From RUG708 sp050946535 (GTDB taxonomy: Bacteria; Bacillota; Clostridia; Peptostreptococcales; Anaerovoracaceae), in NCBI GenBank assembly GCA_050946535.1, contig JBMNUZ010000008.1:1-64000 (forward strand): 64,000 bases of DNA, given 5' to 3'. The position numbers and the translations under genes were made by a program. The notes below the pieces were generated by a model. That model ran no database searches and was not told where the DNA came from. It saw only the letters and a program-made list of their open reading frames with translations. Below, in pieces: positions 35,015 to 42,581 of the stretch. Every line of letters begins with the position of its first letter. The stretch's first letter is position 1.

Positions 35015-36046
35015 CTATTTGCCATATTTATAAATCAAGTCGCCGATATCCGTCCTGCCCGACGTGTTTTCGTAAATCTTTACACCGTTGTCATCGACGT
35101 GCATGCTGATCAGGCCCTCGTGATAGAGGAAAAGCATGTGCGCGTCCGCTTCACCTGTCGCGAACCATTTCTGCGACGGCGGGAAGGCATCCCAGTTTTT
35201 CGCACTTATATCCCACGTCATATGGGCTGCAGCGCTCCATGAATCGAGAGGTCCTCTCCTTTTCAGCACGTCGAGCGCCTCGTTGCATCTGAGCGTGTGA
35301 TGTTTTCTCAGACCCGCAATCCTGCCGTACACATCCTGCAGCATGCTCCTGTGTCCGACGAAAATCCTGTCTATATCAAGATTTTCAACGATATTGAGGC
35401 TTTTCACATACTCGGTCAGCGGGTCGTCCAGCCAGAGCTCGTAGCACAGGTTAGGCGTGATGTCGCCCAGTATCATGTCCCCCGCGAAGAGGAATTTATG
35501 ATCAGCGTCGTAGAGGCATGTGTGTCCCGGCGAATGCCCCGGCGTCACGACGCACCTGAGATTGTATCCTCCGTATTTCAGCAAGTTGCCGTCATGCACG
35601 CAGTGGAACTCTACGGTATCGTCCGGACGCCACATGACTCCCGGATGGGTGCTTATAGCCTCGTCATGGCCCATGCGCAGTCCTTCTCTGGCGAACTCAT
35701 TGTATATGTGATCCCAGTATTCATCTTTGTGAAGCATGTTGATTACGTCGGCTTCGCGCTCTTCGGCGTATGCGGTGTTTTTTTCGTTTTTCAGATGAAA
35801 TACCTGACCGCTGTGGTCGGCATGAAGATGCGTTATGAATAAATCTGTGTCGTCCAGATTAGTATGAAGCTCCTTCAATGCCGAATCCATGGCCTCGCGG
35901 CACTCGGGCCTGTTGAATCCCGTATCTATGATCAGGTTTCTTCCCTCTCCGTGGCCGCTGATAAAATACGAGTTCAGAAGCTTCATCGGGTTCTGTGGCA
36001 GCGGCACCTCTATCCGATATATATTTTCTGCTAATTCCGTGACCAA
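35015..36046 (-). CDS. MBL-fold metallohydrolase
   Basis: A 343-residue metallo-beta-lactamase superfamily hydrolase. The metal-binding motif THLHADHSGQ lies at about residues 92-101, with a further His in TPGHSPGHTCLY (about 167-178), an Asp in FAGDMILGD, and GHRS near 250. A C-terminal helical domain (about 265-343) includes HMTWDISAKNWDAFP, as in hydroxyacylglutathione-hydrolase-like and lactonase-like members. The start appears to be TTG at 36046; the ribosome site AAAGG is 12 bases away, so the start is not certain. Substrate unknown. Confidence 0.85.
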   Translation of the reverse strand: MVTELAENIYRIEVPLPQNPMKLLNSYFISGHGEGRNLIIDTGFNRPECREAMDSALKELHTNLDDTDLFITHLHADHSGQVFHLKNEKNTAYAEEREADVINMLHKDEYWDHIYNEFAREGLRMGHDEAISTHPGVMWRPDDTVEFHCVHDGNLLKYGGYNLRCVVTPGHSPGHTCLYDADHKFLFAGDMILGDITPNLCYELWLDDPLTEYVKSLNIVENLDIDRIFVGHRSMLQDVYGRIAGLRKHHTLRCNEALDVLKRRGPLDSWSAAAHMTWDISAKNWDAFPPSQKWFATGEADAHMLFLYHEGLISMHVDDNGVKIYENTSGRTDIGDLIYKYGK

Positions 36047-36331
36047 AAATAATCACAACCTTTCATCGAGCCGCATAATAATTGATATTATTTAAACATT
36101 TTAGCATACCATAACGGTCTCGCACCACGATTATTGCATGACAATCTGTTTTTCTTTCCTGAGTCATCAATTATAAAGCTTTCCAAAGGTTAACGCAAAT
36201 CGCCAGAAAACATATTTCATACCGATATAATCAATAATTTATAAATATTAATGAAATAGTTATTTTTTACCGGAAATCCACCCCGATTTGCCGAAAATAG
36301 CGCAACTAAATAACATGTTATATATTATATA

Positions 36332-36359
36332 TTGCATGTTACACGTCTGATTGTATAAT
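36332..36359 (+). promoter_or_regulatory. Plus-strand promoter of the orphan unit
   Basis: TTGCAT (36332-36337), a 16-bp spacer, and a perfect TATAAT (36354-36359) read on the plus strand, opposite to both flanking genes. Confidence 0.5.
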
Positions 36360-36365
36360 TGGCAT

Positions 36366-36742
36366 GAACTTTGTGAAAAAGATATTTAACATTTGTGCCA
36401 GCGATGTGGCAGATGTGAACGCGGCGATCACATTATACGTTTTTATAATTCAGCATATAAAATTACTTTGATCACAAAACTAATTCTTTTCAATCATAAA
36501 ACCATTTGTATAGCAACTTATTTGGTTGTATACAATATGTCAAAATATCACATCTTGAGATTCATTGCTATTGCTTGCTTCAAAACTGCAAAAATTTTTT
36601 GAAATATTTTCTGAAATACTTCTGAAACCTATTGCTTTTTTTTTGAAAAAGATATATATTTTATTTGGATTTATTTTATATCTATTATTCGTTTCACGTT
36701 TCAACGCTCAGGAGCAGCTTATGCCGAAAGCTGCTCCTGTTT
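36366..36742 (+). ncRNA. Candidate orphan plus-strand RNA, about 375 nt
   Basis: Bounded by a plausible promoter (36332-36359) and a strong plus-strand terminator (36709-36742). ORFs inside are short, AT-rich and lack AGGAGG-type sites; one starting with TTG at 36393 encodes CQRCGRCERGDH at its N-terminus but looks unlikely. It does not match tmRNA, RNase P or SRP RNA landmarks that I know. It could be a small regulatory RNA or decayed DNA. Confidence 0.35.
36709..36742 (+). terminator. Strong plus-strand terminator
   Basis: GGAGCAGCTT and AAGCTGCTCC pair perfectly around a 7-base loop (about 36711-36737) and are followed on the plus strand by TGTTTCTGTTTTTT. The minus strand has no T-run after the stem, so it serves plus-strand transcription. 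Confidence 0.75.
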
Positions 36743-36853
36743 CTGTTTTTTGCCGGAATTTTTTTTCTTTTTCCGGCGCACGATCAATTGTCAATTATTA
36801 CTAGGATTAATTTTCCATTTATATAGAAACTATATTTCACTATTTGTGCAAAT

Positions 36854-39805
36854 CTATCGCGCAATTTTTACCCAGTATTCAGTGCTGGATGTCATTTCCG
36901 ATCTGTGATTGGCAGATGCCTCCATGATGTGGCCGAATGCCCAGTGGCTGCTGCTCAAATCGCTGAACATGTTGATATTCCTGACATTTTTCTTGATGTA
37001 CGATGAATCAGGAGTCCTTCCGAGCAGGTTGTTCGTGATGGTTACCATCTCGGCTCTTGTAATCGGATTGTCTCCTCTGAAAGTACCGTCGCCGTATCCT
37101 GAGATCCATCCGTACGAATACGCTTCGTCTATGTACGGATCCGCCCAGTATTCGTCTCCGACATCGCTGAAGCTGTTTTCCGTGATTCCGGAACCGCTGT
37201 CTGCGGCTGCCGAAGGACATACATCAAAGAATCTGGCCGCCATGGCTGTAAGCTCTGCGCGGGTTATTTCATCATCCGGGCGGAACATTCCGCTTCCGTC
37301 TCCGCTTATCACTCCGTATCTCATAAGGTAGTACAGATCGCCTGCATACCAGTCAGACGAAGCTACGTCCGCGAATATTCTGCTTCCAGGCTGCGGAGCG
37401 GTGATCTTCTCGTTTCTGCTGTAAGCCAGAAGGCGTGCGAATATTGCTGCCGCCTCCGATCTGGTCATGTTTCCGTCCGGTCTGAACGTGCCGTCCGGAT
37501 ATCCGTATATATAGCGCATATGCGATTCCATTACGCTCGTTTCATCGCTGCCGGCAGGAACGGTTATCTGTCCTCTGCTGTCTGTAGTCCCGCTTTCCCT
37601 GTTGTACGAAGTGTCCGCTACGTCGATTCTGAGACCGGATACAGGATTTCCTTCATCTGAAGTGAGAACCGTCACTGTCGTCTGATTGCTGTAGTCGAGC
37701 TTTCTGTCATCAGGCAGAACGATCCTTACGGCTGCGCCGGAGAGCGACACACGCGCACCAGAAACAAACGCTCCGCTGTCTGTGTCAGTCACTATTATCA
37801 AATAGCTTCCTATGACAGCTCTCCCGTCCTCGCCGGTTACTGCTCCGCTTTCTGCAGCACCTGTCTTTTCTATCGTCTCTTTTTCAAGCACTTCTCCGCA
37901 AACCTCACATTCCTTGTGTCTGCTGCCTTCGCTGTCCGAATCAGGCTGAACGTCGATGATCCACTCACCGGCTTTATGCCCCGCCGGCTTTACGAAATCA
38001 GCGCAGTACGAATATCCGCAGACCGTGCATTTGTAAACGGTGCAGCCCATTTCTCCGCACGAAGGTTCCCTGACTTCCTTCTCAAATTTGTGTCCTGCTG
38101 CTTCGCTGAGCACTGCTCCGCATTTTTCGCAGATCTGAGGCGTCGTGCAGGTGGCTTCTTTTCCCGGCGTATGGCCTTCAGCTTTTTCAGCACTCAGATA
38201 TTTGTATCCGCAGCGCGTGCACTCGTACTGGACAACGCCCTCTGCAGAACACGTCGAATCGGTTATTTTGGTACCTTTATCGAAATGATGGCCGAGCGGA
38301 TCTTTATAATCGGTTATAAACGAGCTGCCGCATCCGCTGCAGACGTGATTGATGTGTCCGCCTGTCAGGCACGACGCCTCCGATACGTGCTCCTCATATT
38401 TGTGCGGAAGCGCATCCGTAATATCGTTGATGTACTTTTCACCGCATACGGTGCATTCGGAAACGGTGTAGCCCGGTCTTATGCATGTGGCTTTTACGGT
38501 ATGTTTTTCGAATTTATGCTCTCCCTCGGGTTCTGTCACGATCTTCGATCTGCCGCACGAAGCGCATATGAGGATGTATTTTCCCTCGTGAGTGCAGTCG
38601 GATTTTTGTATCACGGTCTTTTCCCACTGGTGTGGCAGACTGTCTGTGACATTCCGCTCTTCCGTCTTCCCGCATCTGATACAGATATATTTGTCATATC
38701 CGCCGCAGGAACACGTCGCATCTACCGTTTCAGAGAATTTGTAGACATGCTGCTGGCAGTCGGAGCAGTCCGAACCGTCACAGTCTTCGCCGCAGCAGCA
38801 GTCCTCATTTCCGCAGCTGCATCCTCCGCCGCTGCCGCTCTGAGATCCTCCCGCCAGGATTACGTAGGCAGCTCCCTCCTCTTTCATAGTGCTTCCTCCG
38901 AAGCTGTATGTGATCTCGTAATATACGGGATATCTGCCTGATTTCCTGTACGAAGGGGCGTTTTCGAGCGTATATCTGCCGTATTCGGTGCCGTAGAGCA
39001 CTTTCACATCAACGCCGTCGTCCGAAAAATCGTTTATGGTGATCGAATGGTCCTTTCCGTCAGCCTTTCCTGTGTAATTCTCGGCCACGGCTCCCGCAGC
39101 AATGTACGAAACCTTCTCGTATCCGCACATCTTGCACCTGTCCGTCACCTTGAAACGCTTGTTTGCAGGTTCCGTTTCGACGATACGCTTAAACGAGTGC
39201 TTCTCCAGCCTCTCCTGTGAAGTGTGTACCGTCCCGTAGCAGAGCGCACAGTAGCTTCCTCCGCTTTCCTTCACGAGATGATATTGTCCGTCCTGGCTTT
39301 CGTACGTCTGTTCCGAATCGAGCGGTTTGATGAATCTCTGCGAGCAATCGTAAAGTATATACACATTTTTCCCGTATCCGTACAGATTGTAATCGCAGTT
39401 TGTATTCAGACCTCCGCATTTCGTACATACCGACTTCGTCCAGTGATAGCCTGTGTACACGCTGCCGTTTCTGATCACTCCTGCAGAGCTGCCGTCAGCC
39501 ATCGTTCCGTCAGAATAGACGACGCCTCTTTCAGCCGCAGAAACGCCGTCCTTGGAATACTCCGGAGTCCTGAAAGCCCTGAACATCGTCTGTGTATCGC
39601 ACTCCTTGCAGTATCCCGTCTCGTTCGTCACCACGGCATTGATGTCGAGCTCATTTGTGCGGTCAGCCGACTCGACCCAGTGATCGAGAGGATCGCGGTA
39701 TCCGGTGTCCTGCACGGCGTAGGCCGGCAGTGCCGGGAGCGCCGTAATCACCACGGCGGCCGATAAGATAATGGAGAAGATCTTTCTCCGCTTCCTGCTT
39801 TTCAT
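36854..39805 (-). CDS. SLH-domain surface protein with Cys-pair repeats
   Basis: A 983-residue exported cell-surface protein. A signal peptide (residues 1-30, KRRKIFSIILSAAVVITALP then AYA) is clear. Residues 60-640 carry many C-x2-C pairs (for example CSKCGG, CKMCGY, CIRCGKTEE, CEKCGAVL, CEVCGE), each about 35-50 residues apart and linked by GH motifs. They resemble the small zinc-ribbon-like repeats of Firmicute surface proteins. A Gly/Cys-rich linker lies near 325-350. Three SLH modules occupy about 765-940 (YGYPDGTFRPDGNMTRSEA, ISGDGSGMFRPDDEITRAEL, ISGYGDGTFRGDNPITRAEM) and should bind wall polysaccharide. Its function beyond wall attachment is unknown. Confidence 0.9.
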   Translation of the reverse strand: MKSRKRRKIFSIILSAAVVITALPALPAYAVQDTGYRDPLDHWVESADRTNELDINAVVTNETGYCKECDTQTMFRAFRTPEYSKDGVSAAERGVVYSDGTMADGSSAGVIRNGSVYTGYHWTKSVCTKCGGLNTNCDYNLYGYGKNVYILYDCSQRFIKPLDSEQTYESQDGQYHLVKESGGSYCALCYGTVHTSQERLEKHSFKRIVETEPANKRFKVTDRCKMCGYEKVSYIAAGAVAENYTGKADGKDHSITINDFSDDGVDVKVLYGTEYGRYTLENAPSYRKSGRYPVYYEITYSFGGSTMKEEGAAYVILAGGSQSGSGGGCSCGNEDCCCGEDCDGSDCSDCQQHVYKFSETVDATCSCGGYDKYICIRCGKTEERNVTDSLPHQWEKTVIQKSDCTHEGKYILICASCGRSKIVTEPEGEHKFEKHTVKATCIRPGYTVSECTVCGEKYINDITDALPHKYEEHVSEASCLTGGHINHVCSGCGSSFITDYKDPLGHHFDKGTKITDSTCSAEGVVQYECTRCGYKYLSAEKAEGHTPGKEATCTTPQICEKCGAVLSEAAGHKFEKEVREPSCGEMGCTVYKCTVCGYSYCADFVKPAGHKAGEWIIDVQPDSDSEGSRHKECEVCGEVLEKETIEKTGAAESGAVTGEDGRAVIGSYLIIVTDTDSGAFVSGARVSLSGAAVRIVLPDDRKLDYSNQTTVTVLTSDEGNPVSGLRIDVADTSYNRESGTTDSRGQITVPAGSDETSVMESHMRYIYGYPDGTFRPDGNMTRSEAAAIFARLLAYSRNEKITAPQPGSRIFADVASSDWYAGDLYYLMRYGVISGDGSGMFRPDDEITRAELTAMAARFFDVCPSAAADSGSGITENSFSDVGDEYWADPYIDEAYSYGWISGYGDGTFRGDNPITRAEMVTITNNLLGRTPDSSYIKKNVRNINMFSDLSSSHWAFGHIMEASANHRSEMTSSTEYWVKIAR

Positions 39806-39850
39806 AAATCAAACCTCCTACAAAGCAAAATTGGATATATCTGTAAATAC

Positions 39851-39879
39851 ATATTAGCCTTGATGGTAATATTTGTCAA
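39851..39879 (-). promoter_or_regulatory. Promoter of the SLH surface protein gene
   Basis: TTGACA (39874-39879) and TAATAT (39851-39856) on the minus strand with a 17-bp spacer, about 45 bp upstream of the ATG. Confidence 0.75.
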
Positions 39880-40029
39880 TCGGTTTATTGCCAATTTAAG
39901 GAAATTTTATCGCGGCGCGCTTCCGGCTGCGTCCGCAGGATTTTCGCGATGAACCTGTTTTTCTCCTGTGGTCTGCTGTTTCGTCTGACTGTTTCGTCTG
40001 AAAAGAACGCAATATTAACAGGAAGTTAT

Positions 40030-40136
40030 CTGGAATGAAAGCTGTATCGAATGGAAATTTTACCTGGCATGAAACTCATCTGGAAGAAAAATTATCGGAA
40101 TGAAAATCAAATATAAGGAAATAACATAAATGAAAA
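40030..40136. repeat. Degenerate tandem repeat of GGAATGAAA, about 17-bp period
   Basis: Copies related to GGAATGAAA begin near 40032, 40049, 40066, 40082, 40097, 40115 and 40131, spacing 15-18 bp, often preceded by ATCT or TATC. They lie about 150-260 bp upstream of the SLH promoter and directly before a terminator. They could be an operator array or a decayed repeat. Confidence 0.5.
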
Positions 40137-40173
40137 GACCCCGGGAACCGGCTGTAGTCCGGCTCCTGGGGTC
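40133..40173 (-). terminator. Terminator of the RHH gene
   Basis: GACCCCGGG with an inner CCGG pairs with CCTGGGGTC (40137-40173), followed on the minus strand by TTTTC. It lies 157 bp past the RHH stop. Confidence 0.65.
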
Positions 40174-40329
40174 CGCTTCAAGATTTTTTGTATGAGGAGT
40201 ATGAGGAATTATTTTTCCCGTCGAAAGCTGAAATGCACGTTATTATCAAGCACCTGAGAAGACATACAATTTACCGGAACTTTTAATATTGAATATAAAA
40301 GAAACGGCTGAATGCAGTCACTTTGATCA

Positions 40330-40542
40330 TTAATCTTTCAGCAAATTTTCGCGTTTGATTTTTTCAAAAATGGCTTCTTTGATGAAAGCTGACTTGGACT
40401 TCCCTGACATGGCTATAGCTTCATCAACCTTGACAGCATCAGATTTTGTAAGTATAGCGCCGTAACGCTTGTAGTTCTTTTTCTGATACTCTCTGTTATA
40501 GACATTAGCATCAAACTTTTTGTGTTCATTTCCATAATCCAT
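40330..40542 (-). CDS. Small ribbon-helix-helix protein
   Basis: A 70-residue protein with a strand-helix-helix pattern, RYGAILTKSDAVKVDEAIAMSGKSKSAFIKEAIFEKI (about residues 25-61), as in Arc/CopG/MetJ-type DNA-binding proteins and antitoxins. The N-terminus is basic and Tyr/Asn/Lys-rich (NREYQKKNYKRY). GGAGG lies six bases before the ATG at 40542. No toxin-like partner overlaps it. It resembles the 59-residue protein at 61453-61632 in layout. Such small RHH genes are common near mobile DNA. Confidence 0.7.
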   Translation of the reverse strand: MDYGNEHKKFDANVYNREYQKKNYKRYGAILTKSDAVKVDEAIAMSGKSKSAFIKEAIFEKIKRENLLKD

Positions 40543-40744
40543 CGCATGCCTCCGGTGTAATATCATAAACATTTCTTATAGTTAATATATTACATATTAT
40601 GCAGGTTGTCGATATATATTACAGATATTTTCATAAATTTCTATGTCTAACAGACAATACGCAAATGCCTATGAGAAACATCAGATACTATAATTGTTGT
40701 ATTATCAACGAATTATCCGGTACTCCGGGCAACAGTACTTTTTT

Positions 40745-40781
40745 ATAAAAAAAATCGGAAGCTGGTTAAAACCAGCTTCCG
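40745..40781 (-). terminator. Terminator at the end of the rpe operon
   Basis: CGGAAGCTGGTT (40756-40767) and AACCAGCTTCCG (40770-40781) are perfect 12-bp arms, and the minus strand continues ATTTTTTTTATA. It lies 45 bp past the rpe stop. Confidence 0.9.
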
Positions 40782-40826
40782 TGGTCAGCTTCATACCTGA
40801 CGCAGGTCTGTCATTCTTCAGATCCG

Positions 40827-41492
40827 TTATTTCGTTCCTTTATTCATTAGTTTTATCAGTCCGGAAACTGCCGCCGCTCTGTCATCACTGCCGAATACAG
40901 CACTTCCGGCCACAAAAATATCGCATCCTGCTTTTGAAATTTCTTCTATATTAGAGGCACCTACGCCCCCGTCGAGCTCGATTTCAAAATCGAGACCCCT
41001 TTTTTCACGTATCTCGTTCAGAAGCTCCAGCTTATCGATTGTCTGCGGAATGAACTTCTGTCCGCCGAAGCCGGGGTTGACCGACATGAGCAGCACCATG
41101 TCCACATCTTCGAGAATGTAGTCGAGAACCGTCAGTGAGGTTGCAGGATTCAGCGCCACGGCCGGCTTCACTCCGAACGATCTGATCAGCTGCACCGTCC
41201 TGTTCAGGTGTGTGCACGCTTCAGCATGAACTGAAATGTATTCGGTCTGGTCTGTGACGAACTCTCCGATGTATCTGTCCGGGTTCTCTATCATGAGGTG
41301 CACATCGAACGGCATCGATGTGCGTCCTGCGAGGCTCTTTTCGACGAGCGGACCTATTGTAATGTTAGGTACGAAATGCCCGTCCATGACGTCGATATGC
41401 ACGAGATGAGCTCCTGCCTTTTCTACTTCCGAGATTTCCTCTCCAAGCTTTGAAAAATCAGCGGATAAAATTGATGGTGCCAGTCTTTTCAT
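40827..41492 (-). CDS. rpe: Ribulose-phosphate 3-epimerase
   Basis: A 221-residue TIM-barrel enzyme of the pentose phosphate pathway that interconverts ribulose 5-phosphate and xylulose 5-phosphate. LAPSILSADFSKL opens the protein. HIDVMDGHFVPNITIGP supplies catalytic Asp and His, and MSVNPGFGGQKFIP and ELDGGVGASNI (second catalytic Asp) follow. GGAGG precedes the ATG at 41492, replacing an earlier in-frame ATG at 41522. Last gene of the prpC-prkC-rsgA-rpe run, as in many Firmicutes. Confidence 0.97.
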   Translation of the reverse strand: MKRLAPSILSADFSKLGEEISEVEKAGAHLVHIDVMDGHFVPNITIGPLVEKSLAGRTSMPFDVHLMIENPDRYIGEFVTDQTEYISVHAEACTHLNRTVQLIRSFGVKPAVALNPATSLTVLDYILEDVDMVLLMSVNPGFGGQKFIPQTIDKLELLNEIREKRGLDFEIELDGGVGASNIEEISKAGCDIFVAGSAVFGSDDRAAAVSGLIKLMNKGTK

Positions 41493-41518
41493 AATCTCCT
41501 CCGGATTAGTGAATCGAA

Positions 41519-42403
41519 TCAATATTTTCTTCTGTTCTGAAGCTCGTGAAGCTCTTCAATATATGACTTATACCTGTAGGAATTTATATCTCCTCTGCTC
41601 ATAGCTTCTTTCACGCTGCAGTCAGGCTCCTTGTCGTGAAGACACCCTATGAATCTGCAGCCCTCGGCGTACCTGAAGATATCAGGATAATATCTTGCCA
41701 GATCTTCTGGTTCGATATCCGGCAGGTCAAACGATGTAAATCCCGGTGTATCGAAAATCATACCGTTGAAATCAGCCATCTTAAACAGTTCGACGTGGCG
41801 CGTGGTGTTTCTGCCGCGGCCCGTCTTCTCGCTCACGCTGCCCGTCTGTATGCTCGAATCCTTCCTCAGAGTGCTGAGAATCGTGGATTTGCCGACCCCG
41901 GAAGGACCTGCAAGCGCGCTCTTTTTATCGAAAAGGTAAGGAATAATATCCTTTACGCATTCATGATCTCTTGCGTCCATGAAGAGCAGCGGATAAACAT
42001 TGCTGTAGACCTCGCGCGCTCTTCTGACCGTATCTTCGTCAGCCAGGTCTTTTTTTGTGAAGCAGATCACTATGTCTATCTTTCTGAGCTCTGCAGCTAT
42101 CAGGAATTTGTCCAGAACCCTGTAATTAGGGTCAGGATCCGCCAGAGCAGAGACGACGATGAACTGATCCACGTTAGAGACCGGCGGCCTCGTGAAATTG
42201 TTTTTTCGTTCGTGTATATCGGTGATAACGCCCGACAGAGTGTCCGAATCCTGGACCATCTCTATCGAAACCTCATCGCCGACACACGGTTTGATATTTT
42301 CCTTTCTGAATATTCCGCGGGCACGGCATTCTACTATTTCTTCTCCTGTATCTACGTAGTAAAATCCCCCGACTCCTCGGACTATGGTACCTTCGTTATC
42401 CAA
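41519..42403 (-). CDS. rsgA: Ribosome small-subunit GTPase RsgA (YloQ)
   Basis: A 294-residue circularly permuted GTPase that helps 30S subunit maturation. An OB-fold domain (residues 1-75) precedes the GTPase. The G4-like TKKDLAD comes first, then Walker A GPSGVGKSTIL (about 165-175) and DTPGFTSFDLP. The C-terminal zinc domain has C-x5-H/C ligands in CRFIGCLHDKEPDC. The start is TTG at 42403, eight bases after AGGAGA. It lies downstream of prkC with a 178-bp gap. Confidence 0.96.
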   Translation of the reverse strand: MDNEGTIVRGVGGFYYVDTGEEIVECRARGIFRKENIKPCVGDEVSIEMVQDSDTLSGVITDIHERKNNFTRPPVSNVDQFIVVSALADPDPNYRVLDKFLIAAELRKIDIVICFTKKDLADEDTVRRAREVYSNVYPLLFMDARDHECVKDIIPYLFDKKSALAGPSGVGKSTILSTLRKDSSIQTGSVSEKTGRGRNTTRHVELFKMADFNGMIFDTPGFTSFDLPDIEPEDLARYYPDIFRYAEGCRFIGCLHDKEPDCSVKEAMSRGDINSYRYKSYIEELHELQNRRKY

Positions 42404-42581
42404 AGCTTAATTCTCCTGATTTTGTCTCATTTAAATTAACTGAATCCGATCTTCTCCGTATATGGTTTTTATTAATCTTTACATCAAACGTACACATATT
42501 TTCCTCTTATATAGACTGCGCCTGATTCTGCTTCCTGTAATACATCGCTGCAGGAATCACCGTCTGGCGCATTCTCGTGCT

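Larger units (their letters stand above)
36047..36853. other. Long AT-rich gap with an orphan plus-strand unit
   Basis: Between two minus-strand genes. It has no convincing coding region, but a plus-strand promoter at 36332-36359 and a plus-strand terminator at 36709-36742 are listed separately. The stretch 36050-36330 shows nothing recognisable. Confidence 0.45.

Noticed and set aside
37916..38941. 341-residue plus-strand ORF opposite the SLH gene
   Set aside because: Antisense of the Cys-pair repeats; no start signal.
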